From the NCBI RefSeq assembly GCF_014489635.1, contig NZ_CP060828.1, positions 3,448,001 through 3,512,000 of the forward strand: a stretch of 64,000 bases of DNA, in the 5' to 3' direction. Positions 41,988 through 50,824 of the stretch are shown piece after piece. How positions within the stretch are numbered: the stretch's first letter is position 1; each line of letters starts with the position of its first letter. Made by a program: the position numbers and the translations under genes. This stretch comes from Streptomyces roseirectus. GTDB lineage: Bacteria; Actinomycetota; Actinomycetes; Streptomycetales; Streptomycetaceae. The notes below the pieces were generated by a model, which searched no databases, had not been told where the DNA came from, and was given only the letters and a program-made list of their open reading frames with translations.

Positions 41988-43168
41988 CAGGAGGTCCCCT
42001 TCAGGCTGGAGGCGATGCGCAGGAGGAAGGCGGCCTGCCCGGCTGCCGAAGGCACACCGAGGTGCCTGGCCGTGTCCGGTGCGGGCCTCGGGAGTGGTGT
42101 CCGAGCCAGATCGCTGAGCAGCGCGGCGAGGCGTCCGCCGTCGCCTACGGGAAAGGTCCTCGTCCAGCCCTGGCCGGACAGCCGGTCGGTGAGCGCCGGG
42201 TCGTGGTCGGACAGCAGCAGCGGGACACCGAACCGGACGGCGTCCACCACGAGCCCCGACTCCTTGCCCACCCCGGGGCGACGTGCGACCACGGCGGCGT
42301 CGACCGCCGCGTACACGGACCGCACCGACTCCGGCACGCCTACGGTGTGCAGACGCACGTGCGGCAGGCTGCTCCAGCGCCAGAGGATCCCGGAGTCGAG
42401 CGGATCTCCCGCCACGATCACGTGAAGAGGGCAGTCGAGCCGTACAAGCGCAGCGTCGACGACGCTGATGTCCTTGTACGGCCACCAGCCGCCCACGAGG
42501 CAGACGGCCGGCTCGGCGTCCCGGATCCCGAAGGCGTTCCGCGCCCGCTGCCGCTCGGCGTCGGTAAGTTGCTCCTCGGGGTCCACAAGGGCGAAGGGCC
42601 GCGTCCGTATCCTCAACCGCGGGAAACAGGCGGCCAGTTCGTCCCGGACCGCGTTGGTCGGCGCCAGGAGAAGAACTCGACGCCCGCCGGACGCGGTGAG
42701 AGCACCGACAGTCCGGACGAGAATCCCCTCGGTGGTGACGACCTCGTGGACGAACCTCAGATGGGGTCCGCCGAGCAGTCCGACGGCCGAGTGCAGGGCC
42801 TCGCTCGCGCTGAGCACCACCACTACGGCCCCGTCGGCGGCGGAGTGCGCGGTACGGACGCATGCCGCCTCGGCCAGGCAGCGCGCCAGCAAGGTCACCT
42901 GGTGCGGGAGACGGCGTAGCCAGGTGGGCCAACGCCGCGAGGTGAAGAGCCACTTACCGGCTTCGGCGAGGCGCCGGACAGCGCGCGCCATCGCCATCAG
43001 CAGAGAGGGGAATCGCCCCGTGGGCGTCACAGCAGCGGACCTCGAACCATAGGGGGCGACGACGAGCACGTTGTCGTACGCCGACGCGAGGGCAGTCAGG
43101 GCGTGTTGGTGGTGTCCGCCGATCCGGTGGGCGTGCGGCTCGACGAGCACCAGGAGAGGGCCGCTCAT
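41987..43168 (-). CDS. GT4-type glycosyltransferase
   Basis: The protein has 393 residues with a GT-B fold. IGGHHQHALTALASAY is near the N-terminus; CLVGGWWPYKDISVVDAALV, LHVIVAGDPLDSG and GKESGLVVDAVRFGVPLLLS form the C-terminal nucleotide-sugar site of GT4 enzymes. The ATG overlaps the stop of the upstream gene (ATGA). The donor and acceptor sugars are unknown. Confidence 0.8.
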   Translation of the reverse strand: MSGPLLVLVEPHAHRIGGHHQHALTALASAYDNVLVVAPYGSRSAAVTPTGRFPSLLMAMARAVRRLAEAGKWLFTSRRWPTWLRRLPHQVTLLARCLAEAACVRTAHSAADGAVVVVLSASEALHSAVGLLGGPHLRFVHEVVTTEGILVRTVGALTASGGRRVLLLAPTNAVRDELAACFPRLRIRTRPFALVDPEEQLTDAERQRARNAFGIRDAEPAVCLVGGWWPYKDISVVDAALVRLDCPLHVIVAGDPLDSGILWRWSSLPHVRLHTVGVPESVRSVYAAVDAAVVARRPGVGKESGLVVDAVRFGVPLLLSDHDPALTDRLSGQGWTRTFPVGDGGRLAALLSDLARTPLPRPAPDTARHLGVPSAAGQAAFLLRIASSLKGTS

Positions 43169-43854
43169 CCGGTGAGCGCCTGGTCGTCGAACCGGGCGCG
43201 CAGCCAGGCCGGGTCATTGAGCCGGTCGAACAGCGCCGGGTCACCGGCGGCCTCGTGCGCGAACTCCACGCCTTGCCGCGCCCCTGCCACCGCGTACGAC
43301 GCGAACTCGCCCTCGGCGACCTCCGTCCAGGTGGCGATCCGTGCGGCCGTCTCCTGGTCGCTCATGCCGTACTCACTGCCGCGCGTGAGCATCGCGCACT
43401 CCCTGAACCCCGCCTTCCATGCGTGATACGCGGACTGGTCGATCCGCGTGGTCCCGGCGATCTCGGCGGCGAACTCGGTCCGGCCGGGAAGCGCGGCGAG
43501 GACGTCGACGGCTTCCCCGAGCTGCCGCAAGGCACTGCGCCGGATCAGCTTGAGTCCGCCGTAGCCGTAGACCAGTCCGTTGAGCGGGTTGCGGGCTCGC
43601 CACACCCGCATCGACACCCCGTCCGCCAACGGCGTCACCGTGCGCAGGTCGAAGGCGGCGTCGATGACGAAGTCGCCGTCCGCCAGCAGGAGTTCGTCCG
43701 TGTCGACGACCTCGGCGGCCAGGCAGTAGGCACGCCGCATCCCCACCACGCCGTGCAGGCGTTTCACCTTGACGCCGAGGACGCGCTCAAGCCGCGTGTG
43801 CAGGAGACCGGCGCGCGGTTCGTCGTACGACAGCATCACCGCGTCGGCCCTCAC
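43165..43854 (-). CDS. Putative GT-A-type glycosyltransferase or sugar-modifying protein
   Basis: The protein has 229 residues with a GTG start overlapping the upstream stop. AVMLSYDEPRAGLLHTRLER and VDTDELLLADGDFVIDAAFD suggest a GT-A-like nucleotide-sugar site with an acidic DGD motif; VYGYGGLKLIRRSALRQL follows. It is a weak family match, but its position between two glycosyltransferases supports a role in the same glycan pathway. Confidence 0.6.
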   Translation of the reverse strand: MRADAVMLSYDEPRAGLLHTRLERVLGVKVKRLHGVVGMRRAYCLAAEVVDTDELLLADGDFVIDAAFDLRTVTPLADGVSMRVWRARNPLNGLVYGYGGLKLIRRSALRQLGEAVDVLAALPGRTEFAAEIAGTTRIDQSAYHAWKAGFRECAMLTRGSEYGMSDQETAARIATWTEVAEGEFASYAVAGARQGVEFAHEAAGDPALFDRLNDPAWLRARFDDQALTG

Positions 43855-45044
43855 CGCAGTGCCTCCAGGTAACGCGCCGCCACAAGTGCCGGGCTGAGCA
43901 AGGCCGTTGAGTCGTGGGCCTGTTTCGCCTGGGCGAGGTAGAAGGCGGGGTCTGTCGCAAGGCGGGTCACGATCCGGACGGCGTCGTCCGGGGTGTCGAA
44001 GAGGAGGTCGTCGGCGATGTGCTCGGCCGGCCATCCCGTACGCGGGCCGACGACCGGCAGCCCCATACCCTGGCAGTCGATCACGGACATCGACCACGGA
44101 CAGCCCGGCCGCAGCGGCGCGAGACCGAAGTGCGCACCCGCCAGCAGCTCGCGGTAGCGCAGGCGGTCACCTCGGTCCGAGTCGACCATGACCCCGTCGA
44201 GGGAGGCGAGTTCGGCCCGGAAGCGTTCCGGACTCGAGTCCAGCCTGATGCGCTCAGGGCTGCGGTCGCCGAGCAGGTCCAGCACCGTCAGCCGCACCGG
44301 GGAGCCAGCCGTCAGACGGCGGGCCAGATCTGTGAACTCGCGGGTTCCGTAGTGCGCGTAGAGGCGGTGGTTGTAGACACCCGTCGCGATTCCGTCCGGC
44401 ACGAGGGCATCGGACGGATCTCGCACCAGGCGCTCGTCCCTGGGCGCTGGGACGACGTGCAGCTTCTCCCCCAGGTCCACTCCCATGCGGGCCGCGACAG
44501 TCGACGTCCACGACGCGGCGGTCGCCGAATGCACCAACACCCGGTCGCACGCGGCCAGTCCGCCGACGAAGGCCAGCAGGATCGAGCGGCCCAGGCCGCC
44601 ATCGTCCAACGACGGGTCCAGGCACAGTCGTTCGCCGTTGTCGAAGGAGAACGGCAGGTAGTGGCAGTACCCGGCGACCAGCGCATCGACCCCGGCCTCC
44701 ACCAGCGCGGCCCGCACCGCCGGTGCCGCCTCGATCTGGTTGACCACCACGGCCTGCGGCCTCACCTCACGGACCACCGAGGCCAGACCGTCCAGGTCCG
44801 GGGCCAAGCGCGCGCGGTACTTCGTCGCCGGGGACGCGGTCGCCACGAACCGGACCCGCTCGTCCCCTACAGGAACCGGCGCGCCCACCGTGACCTCCAC
44901 CCCGGCATCCGCCCACGCCGACGTGAGCAGTTCGGCGAAGGTGAATCCCGAATCGGCGGACAGGTGGCCGGGGTTGGAGACGTTGAGCAGGTACAACAGT
45001 CGCTCGGGCAGCGTGCCGCCGTCCGGTCGTAAAGCGTTGGGCAC
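43851..45044 (-). CDS. GT-B glycosyltransferase with a TTA (bldA-type) codon
   Basis: The protein has 397 residues. LLYLLNVSNPGHLSADSGFTFAELL is the N-terminal nucleotide-fold segment; FGLAPLRPGCPWSMSVIDCQ and GMGLPVVGPRTGWPAEHIAD form the C-terminal donor site. The GTG at 45044 follows AGGGAGG. Codon 5 is TTA (plus strand 45030-45032), which in Streptomyces needs the bldA tRNA and so links expression to development. As the first gene of a coupled four-gene operon, it could make the whole operon bldA-dependent. Confidence 0.8.
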   Translation of the reverse strand: MPNALRPDGGTLPERLLYLLNVSNPGHLSADSGFTFAELLTSAWADAGVEVTVGAPVPVGDERVRFVATASPATKYRARLAPDLDGLASVVREVRPQAVVVNQIEAAPAVRAALVEAGVDALVAGYCHYLPFSFDNGERLCLDPSLDDGGLGRSILLAFVGGLAACDRVLVHSATAASWTSTVAARMGVDLGEKLHVVPAPRDERLVRDPSDALVPDGIATGVYNHRLYAHYGTREFTDLARRLTAGSPVRLTVLDLLGDRSPERIRLDSSPERFRAELASLDGVMVDSDRGDRLRYRELLAGAHFGLAPLRPGCPWSMSVIDCQGMGLPVVGPRTGWPAEHIADDLLFDTPDDAVRIVTRLATDPAFYLAQAKQAHDSTALLSPALVAARYLEALR

Positions 45045-45194
45045 AGCTCTGACCTCCCTGTTCTTGTGGATTGAGCGGTTTCGGGAAAAGCCTCGCCGAG
45101 AGCTGACGGCGGCGATACGCCGTTCGCCCGCCGTCCGGCAGCCCGTGAAACGGCGGCAGGACGGCGTGACGGGGCACCTGTACGGCGTCACTGG

Positions 45195-45698
45195 TTGAAT
45201 CTGGCCGGCTGCGCCGAACCCTCGGGCCTCGCACGCAGACACGCACGCCAGGCCCTCGCCGGGTGCGCCTCACCGGAACGCGTCGAGGACGCCGTACCGG
45301 TCGTCTCAGAGCTCGTGGGCAACACCGTCAGGCACACGGTCGGTGGACCGGACTGCATGTGCGTGGAGGTGTATGGGAACGCGGCGGCGCTGTGGGTTCA
45401 CGACTCGGGACGGGACGTGTCGGCAGTGCAGACCTGGTCGGCAACGACAACGTCGGATGAACTTGCGGACAGCGGGCTCGGGCTGTTCCTCATCGAGGAG
45501 TTGACCGCCGGATGGCTGGTCCGGCCGACCGCGATCGGCAAGGAGGTCGTCGTGGTGCTCCCTCTGGACGCCGACGGGCTACCCGAGCGGGACGTTCTTC
45601 CCTACCTCCCAGCGGTACGTCCGTCCCTCGCGGCGCAGTTCGACCAACTGGACGGCTGGTACGGAGAGTTCAACCGCAGGGAGCGCACGAAGCCGTGA
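45195..45698 (+). CDS. HATPase (anti-sigma-factor-kinase-like) protein
   Basis: The protein has 167 residues with a TTG start. VVSELVGNTVRHTVGGPD is the N box and SGLGLFLIEELTAGW the G box of the RsbW/SpoIIAB-type HATPase family, which is greatly expanded in Streptomyces. Such proteins bind or phosphorylate anti-sigma antagonists. The last 120 bp overlap the convergent 2H gene. Confidence 0.75.
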   Translation: MNLAGCAEPSGLARRHARQALAGCASPERVEDAVPVVSELVGNTVRHTVGGPDCMCVEVYGNAAALWVHDSGRDVSAVQTWSATTTSDELADSGLGLFLIEELTAGWLVRPTAIGKEVVVVLPLDADGLPERDVLPYLPAVRPSLAAQFDQLDGWYGEFNRRERTKP

Positions 45699-46283
45699 AA
45701 CCGCCTGGATGACGGGGGCAGCGGGTCGGCGGCGGTTGTTGTAGGCGAGGCTCAGGTGGGGGCGGAAAGCGGCGGTCGGTTTCTGGAAGGCCATACCGAC
45801 AGCTCTCCCCGCTTCGACGAGCGCGTGATGGAGACGGAGCAAGGGCTCCCAGGGCCCGAGGGACAGCCGGACGGCGCCCCGCGAGCCGGCCAGCGGCATG
45901 GCGTGCACGGAGAACGCGGCGGGCAGGAGTCCTCCGACGTCTCGGGCCAGGCTGTCCAACTGGCCGGGGGTGACGTCGTCCGGTGCTCCCACACGGGCGA
46001 GCGTGATGTGCAGGCCGTCCGGCGGAACGGGGTCGAGACCGAGCGGCGCCAGTTCTTCCTGGCAGTGTCCGGCGAGAGCTGCGAGGCGCCGGTCGTCGGG
46101 AAAGGTGAGCATCCAGTAGTACGCGCGGCTGCCGTCCGTCCAGCCGGGGCGTGACCAGTGGTCGGTCAGCTCCTCGAGCTCGCTGAACGCCGCCCAGTCA
46201 TGAGCCGCGATGACGGCCGGATCGAGCGGGTCAGCAGGCGGTTCGGCTGGGAAGGAGGCGGGATCGGTGCCGAGCAGGAACAC
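45579..46283 (-). CDS. 2H phosphoesterase / 2'-5' RNA ligase family protein
   Basis: The protein has 234 residues. The two His-x-Ser/Thr motifs are LHITLARVG and RPHLSLAYNN, about 88 residues apart as in the 2H superfamily. These enzymes act on RNA 2',3' or ADP-ribose cyclic phosphates. The GTG at 46283 is chosen because GGAG lies 8 nt upstream; a GTG at 46307 is also in frame. The C-terminal REGRTYRWEV is typical of actinobacterial members. Confidence 0.78.
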   Translation of the reverse strand: MFLLGTDPASFPAEPPADPLDPAVIAAHDWAAFSELEELTDHWSRPGWTDGSRAYYWMLTFPDDRRLAALAGHCQEELAPLGLDPVPPDGLHITLARVGAPDDVTPGQLDSLARDVGGLLPAAFSVHAMPLAGSRGAVRLSLGPWEPLLRLHHALVEAGRAVGMAFQKPTAAFRPHLSLAYNNRRRPAAPVIQAVSRLRALPAVELSVPAVQLVELRREGRTYRWEVGKNVPLG

Positions 46284-46324
46284 CCGTCGTACTCCTTCGG
46301 TTCGCACCGGCCATGTGACGCCGC

Positions 46325-47650
46325 CTACGACGCGGTGGACGCCATGGCCAAAGTCGCCGGCTGCGAGCTCCAGATCCGGAACTCCTCGCCATAATCGCGT
46401 ACCTGCGGGCGATCACGCCACGGCGTCGCCTGCGCGTGCAGGTCGCGGGACCGCTGGTAGACGGAGCTGATCGGGGTGTCCGCGCAGAGCCGCAAAGCTT
46501 CACGGCCCAGTGTCATCGCGTGATCGACCTCGGGAACGCGCTGCTGCAACAACGCGGTGGCGACGTCGAGACGTACGAGGGAACGGCTCCAGGCGGAGGC
46601 CGAGTGCTCCACCAGATCGTCGATGTGCTCGGCGTCCCGCAGTACCTGGGCGGTGTTGCGCAGCGCCACGTGCGACGTGACGGCGTTGGCCAGCGTCCGG
46701 GCGCGGCCGTACGGTCCGAAGGAGATACAGGGAGTCAGTCCGGCGGGGACCTCGTGGAGGTCCGAGAGGTGCAGGGCCTGCCCGATGGCCTTCTCGACAG
46801 CCCGGCGGTCACCGGTCTTGCCCAGCGCCCGAGCCCTGCCATTGACGAGCAGACGGATCGACTGAACGTGACGCGGAGCGCGCTCGACGGCCGCGGCGGC
46901 GCAGGCGTCCGCCTCGCCGTACCGGCCGGCGTAGTACAGGACGAAGGAGAGCGTGCCGCGCACCCACAGTTCCGTGTCCAGGTCGCCGATCTCGCGGCTG
47001 AGGTCCCGGGCTTCGGTACCGTACGCCTCCGCGAGCGCGAAGTCCCCCATGTTCACGGCCATGTAGCCGAGCAGGCCGGACGCTCGGGCGGCGAGGCGGA
47101 AGAGTTCACGGCGGACGTCTGGCGGCTGGTGACCGTCGAGGAGGGTGTGGGTGAGCCGCCGTACCTGGCGGACTTGAGGGCGAAGGACGTACGGGCCATC
47201 CTGTTCGTACCGTCCGGTGACGTCCTCCAGGGAGCGGCCGAGGAAGGCGAGCGTCGCGCCGTCGGCATTGCCCGTCGTGAGCTGCCGGGTCCTGGCGGCA
47301 ATGACCAACGGGTTCTCGTCGGCTTCGCGTTGGGGAGCCGCGCTCGATGTCCGCCGGTATGTGGTCGGGTCCTCCGTCCGGCCGTCGCCCGTCACAGCGA
47401 ACAGTTCGGAGACAGGTCTGCCCAGCATGTGCTCCAGCACGCGGCAGGCATCAGGACGGGGCAGGGTCAGTAACTCCCCGCCGTACCAACGGTCGAACTG
47501 ACGCGGGGAGACCTCAAGAGACGCCAGGCGAGGGTCACGGTCGAGCTCCGCCAGCCGGACAGCGGAACGCCTGTACTGGGTGGCGAACGCCTCGTGCGTC
47601 GTCAGGTGCCGCTGCTGAAGCAGGTACCGAAACATCGTCGTCCGTGGCAT
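46325..47650 (-). CDS. Streptomyces regulator-like protein with N-terminal helix-turn-helix region and TPR-like helices
   Basis: The protein has 441 residues. The N-terminus (YLLQQRHLTTHEAFATQYRR, ASLEVSPRQFDRWYGGEL) resembles the DNA-binding region of a family of streptomycete regulators. The rest is TPR-like helix repeats (DFALAEAYGTEARDLSREIG, RYGEADACAAAAVERAP). GAGGGG lies before the ATG. It lies 41 bp upstream of the 2H gene on the same strand. Target genes are unknown. Confidence 0.72.
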   Translation of the reverse strand: MPRTTMFRYLLQQRHLTTHEAFATQYRRSAVRLAELDRDPRLASLEVSPRQFDRWYGGELLTLPRPDACRVLEHMLGRPVSELFAVTGDGRTEDPTTYRRTSSAAPQREADENPLVIAARTRQLTTGNADGATLAFLGRSLEDVTGRYEQDGPYVLRPQVRQVRRLTHTLLDGHQPPDVRRELFRLAARASGLLGYMAVNMGDFALAEAYGTEARDLSREIGDLDTELWVRGTLSFVLYYAGRYGEADACAAAAVERAPRHVQSIRLLVNGRARALGKTGDRRAVEKAIGQALHLSDLHEVPAGLTPCISFGPYGRARTLANAVTSHVALRNTAQVLRDAEHIDDLVEHSASAWSRSLVRLDVATALLQQRVPEVDHAMTLGREALRLCADTPISSVYQRSRDLHAQATPWRDRPQVRDYGEEFRIWSSQPATLAMASTAS

Positions 47651-47763
47651 GACCGCCCCTCCCCCTTACGACTTCCGGCAGCATGCCGACGCGCCGGTCA
47701 ACTCGGCAACAAGTCCGGGGAAGTTGACTCGAACGGGTCGAAGACGTGAGGAGGGCGGGCAAA

Positions 47764-47809
47764 GGCCCACCACCTCACCCGTCGGGGCTGACGGAGTCGG
47801 TGGTGGGCC
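47764..47809 (-). terminator. Long hairpin downstream of pckG
   Basis: GGCCCACCACC (47764-47774) pairs perfectly with GGTGGTGGGCC (47799-47809), and CCGTC/GACGG pair inside the loop. It sits about 107 nt past the pckG stop on the minus strand. Confidence 0.65.
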
Positions 47810-47915
47810 CGGCCCCGTACGCCGTTGTACAGGGCCTGCCGGTGTACCGCGGCCGGTTCGTGACGATGCGTCTGGTCAGGGACTGATCGGTGAACCGGCC
47901 GCGGAGTAAGGGGGG

Positions 47916-49730
47916 TTACGAGAGGCGGGAGACCAACGCCTCGTACTCGTCCCAGAGTTCCTTCGGGGTGTGGTCGCCGAAGGTGTTCAAGTGGTCGGGG
48001 ACCAGGGACGCCTCCTCGCGCCAGATCTCCTTGTCCACCGTCAGGAGGAACTCCAGGTCATCCTGGGCCAGTTCCAGCCCCTTCGTGTCGAGCGCGTCCG
48101 GCGTCGGGAGGATGCCGATGGGGGTCTCCACGCCCTCCGCCGTGCCGTCGAGGCGTTCCACGATCCACTTCAGGACGCGGGAGTTCTCGCCGAAGCCGGG
48201 CCAGACGAAGCGGCCGGTGTCGTCCTTGCGGAACCAGTTGACGTAGTAGATCTTGGGGAGCTTGCCGGGGTCCTTGTCCTTGGCGACGTCGATCCAGTGG
48301 GCCATGTAGTCGCCCATGTTGTAGCCGCAGAAGGGCAGCATGGCGAAGGGGTCGCGGCGGAGTTCGCCGACCTTGCCCTCGGCGGCGGCGGTCTTCTCGG
48401 AGGCGACGTTGGCGCCGAGGAAGACGCCGTGGTTCCAGTCGAAGGACTCGGTGACCAGGGGGACGGCCGAGGCGCGCCGGCCGCCGAAGAGGATCGCGGA
48501 GATGGGGACGCCCCGGGGGTCCTCCCACTCGGGCGCGATGATGGGGCACTGGGACGCCGGGACGGTGAAGCGGGCGTTGGGGTGGGCGGCGGGCGCGTCG
48601 GCACCAGGCGTCCAGTCGTTGCCCTTCCAGTCGGTGAGGTGCGCCGGGGTCTCCTCGGTCATCCCCTCCCACCAGATGTCGCCGTCGTCCGTCAGAGCGA
48701 CGTTCGTGAAGACGGAGTTGCCCCACAGCGTCTTCATCGCGTTGGCGTTGGTGTGCTCGCCGGTGCCGGGTGCGACGCCGAAGAACCCGGCCTCGGGGTT
48801 GATGGCGTAGAGGCGGCCGTCGTCCCCGAAGCGCATCCAGGCGATGTCGTCGCCGATGGTCTCGACGGTCCACCCGGAGACGGTGGGCTCCAGCATCGCG
48901 AGGTTCGTCTTCCCGCAGGCGGAGGGGAACGCGGCGGCGACGTACTTGGCCTCGCCCTGCGGCGGGGTCAGTTTGAGGATGAGCATGTGCTCGGCGAGCC
49001 AGCCCTCGTCGCGGGCCATGACGGAGGCGATGCGCAGGGCGTAGCACTTCTTGCCGAGCAGCGCGTTGCCGCCGTACCCGGAGCCGTAGGACCAGATCTC
49101 GCGGGTCTCGGGGAAGTGGGAGATGTACTTGGTGGAGTTGCAGGGCCACGGCACGTCGGCCTGGCCGGGCTCCAGCGGCGCCCCGAGTGTGTGCACGGCA
49201 CGCACGTACTGGCCGTCGGAACCCAGCTCGTCGAGGACGGCCTGGCCCATGCGCGTCATCGTCCGCATGGAGACGGCGACGTACGCGGAGTCGGTGATCT
49301 CGACGCCGATGGCGGAGAGCTTCGAGCCGAGGGGGCCCATGCAGAAGGGGACGACGTACATGGTGCGCCCGCGCATGGAGCCCCGGAAGACGCCCTGGTC
49401 GCCGGTGAAGATCTCCCGCATCTCGGCGGGGGCCTTCCAGTGGTTGGTCGGCCCGGCGTCCTCCTCCTTCTCGGAGCAGATGAACGTACGGTCCTCGACC
49501 CGCGCGACATCGGTCGGGTCGGAGGCGGCGTAGTAGGAGTTCGGCCGCTTGACGGGGTCGAGCCTCTTGAAGGTGCCCTTGTCGACCAGCTCCGCACAGA
49601 GCCGGTCGTACTCGGCCTCGGACCCGTCGCACCAGACCACGCTGTCCGGCTGGGTCAGTTCGGCGATCTCGTTCACCCAGGAGACGAGTTCCTGGTGGTG
49701 GGTGGGGGGAGCCGCGATGTCGCGCGCCAC
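47916..49730 (-). CDS. pckG: GTP-dependent phosphoenolpyruvate carboxykinase
   Basis: The enzyme has 604 residues and interconverts oxaloacetate and PEP with GTP, a key anaplerotic/gluconeogenic step. The P-loop region [13 protein letters not shown] (268-280) contains Cys272; other blocks are [20 protein letters not shown] and [21 protein letters not shown]. The GTG at 49730 follows AGGAG. Length and motifs are those of a complete enzyme. Confidence 0.96.
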   Translation of the reverse strand: MARDIAAPPTHHQELVSWVNEIAELTQPDSVVWCDGSEAEYDRLCAELVDKGTFKRLDPVKRPNSYYAASDPTDVARVEDRTFICSEKEEDAGPTNHWKAPAEMREIFTGDQGVFRGSMRGRTMYVVPFCMGPLGSKLSAIGVEITDSAYVAVSMRTMTRMGQAVLDELGSDGQYVRAVHTLGAPLEPGQADVPWPCNSTKYISHFPETREIWSYGSGYGGNALLGKKCYALRIASVMARDEGWLAEHMLILKLTPPQGEAKYVAAAFPSACGKTNLAMLEPTVSGWTVETIGDDIAWMRFGDDGRLYAINPEAGFFGVAPGTGEHTNANAMKTLWGNSVFTNVALTDDGDIWWEGMTEETPAHLTDWKGNDWTPGADAPAAHPNARFTVPASQCPIIAPEWEDPRGVPISAILFGGRRASAVPLVTESFDWNHGVFLGANVASEKTAAAEGKVGELRRDPFAMLPFCGYNMGDYMAHWIDVAKDKDPGKLPKIYYVNWFRKDDTGRFVWPGFGENSRVLKWIVERLDGTAEGVETPIGILPTPDALDTKGLELAQDDLEFLLTVDKEIWREEASLVPDHLNTFGDHTPKELWDEYEALVSRLS

Positions 49731-50004
49731 GATTGCTCCTACTTGACGAGGGTTTCTTGTCTTCTGCCCCGTGGGGGCGTCGACCCGGAAACGTCGTAGC
49801 CGCTCATCCGGTGCCGACTGCACTCATTTGATCATCCGCTGGGTGAGCCCATCTGTCCAGAGGGCGTCACATATGAGCAACGTGAGGATCGCCACGTGTT
49901 CACCCGACCACGGAAGGGAGCCGTCGGCCATCTGGAGGCCGCCCGAGGGGGTGTGAGACGATGGCCACTCGTCAGCGGCCATCTCGCCATACTGACGCGT
50001 AACT

Positions 50005-50024
50005 TACGGTTCCGTAGGTACGAT
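50005..50024 (+). promoter_or_regulatory. Leaderless promoter and palindrome ahead of the trhA-like gene
   Basis: TACGG-TT-CCGTA (50005-50016) is a perfect inverted repeat directly in front of a TACGAT -10 box (50019-50024), which ends 7 nt before the ATG. No ribosome binding site is present, so a leaderless mRNA is likely. The rest of the gap 49731-50004 is empty. Confidence 0.5.
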
Positions 50025-50031
50025 TTCGCGC

Positions 50032-50721
50032 ATGACTGCGCCCTCCCTGCCTCACCAGCTCAAGCAGCAGGCCCAGCAGCTCGCCGAGCCGATCAAACCG
50101 AAGCTGCGCGGCTGGCTGCACCTGGGGATGTTCCCGGCGGCGCTGATCGCCGGCCTGGCCCTGACCGCCCTCGCGGACTCACCGAAGGCCCGGATCGCCT
50201 GCGGCATCTACGTCCTGACCGCCTGCCTGCTGTTCGGCGTGAGCGCGCTGTACCACCGGGGCACCTGGACCCCGCGCATGGACGGCGTCCTGCGACGGCT
50301 GGATCACGCCAACATCTTCCTCATCATCGCGGGCACCTACACCCCGCTGACGATGCTGCTGCTGCCGGCCTCGAAGGGGCAGTGGCTGCTGTGGGGCATC
50401 TGGGCCGCGGCGGCGGCCGGGATCGTCTTCCGGGTCTTCTGGGTGGGCGCCCCCCGCTGGCTCTACACCCCCTGCTACCTGGCCATGGGCTGGGCGGCCG
50501 TCTTCTTCCTGCCGGACTTCATGCGGGCGGGCGGCATCGCCGTCCTCGTCCTGGTGATCGTCGGCGGCCTCCTCTACAGCGCGGGCGGGGTCATCTACGG
50601 GATCAAGAAGCCGAACCCCTCGCCGCGCTGGTTCGGCTTCCACGAGGTGTTCCACTCGTTCACGCTGGCGGCGTTCATCACCCACTACGTGGCGATCTCG
50701 CTGGTCGCGTACCAGTCGTAG
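50032..50721 (+). CDS. Hemolysin III / TrhA (PAQR-like) membrane protein
   Basis: The protein has 229 residues with seven predicted helices. Family motifs are SALYHRGTW, LDHANIFLIIAGTYTPLTML and FHEVFHSFTLAAFITHY, with the conserved Ser, His and Asp residues of the PAQR zinc site. Bacterial members act in membrane-energy homeostasis. A strong terminator follows. The ATG at 50032 fits a leaderless start. Confidence 0.9.
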   Translation: MTAPSLPHQLKQQAQQLAEPIKPKLRGWLHLGMFPAALIAGLALTALADSPKARIACGIYVLTACLLFGVSALYHRGTWTPRMDGVLRRLDHANIFLIIAGTYTPLTMLLLPASKGQWLLWGIWAAAAAGIVFRVFWVGAPRWLYTPCYLAMGWAAVFFLPDFMRAGGIAVLVLVIVGGLLYSAGGVIYGIKKPNPSPRWFGFHEVFHSFTLAAFITHYVAISLVAYQS

Positions 50722-50741
50722 CGGGTCGCGCGACCGCTTTC

Positions 50742-50772
50742 AGGGCCACGGCGAAGTGCCGTGGCCCTTTTT
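50742..50772 (+). terminator. Intrinsic terminator after the trhA-like gene
   Basis: AGGGCCACGGC and GCCGTGGCCCT form a perfect 11-bp stem with a 5-nt loop, followed by TTTT. Confidence 0.9.
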
Positions 50773-50798
50773 CGTGCGCCCATTGGATTAACAGCGGA

Positions 50799-50818
50799 TA
50801 GCTTTTGAGAGCTACTGT
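50799..50818 (+). promoter_or_regulatory. TetR-type operator overlapping the MFS promoter
   Basis: TAGCT-N6-AGCTA (50799-50814) is an inverted repeat that overlaps a TACTGT -10 box (50813-50818) placed 6 nt before the ATG at 50825. A regulator bound here would block the promoter. The TetR gene at the end of the same operon is the natural candidate. Confidence 0.5.
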
Positions 50819-50824
50819 CATTTC

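Noticed and set aside
47970..49799. Long plus-strand open frame across pckG
   Set aside because: Antisense shadow of pckG, whose motifs are certain; arises from GC-rich codon positions.
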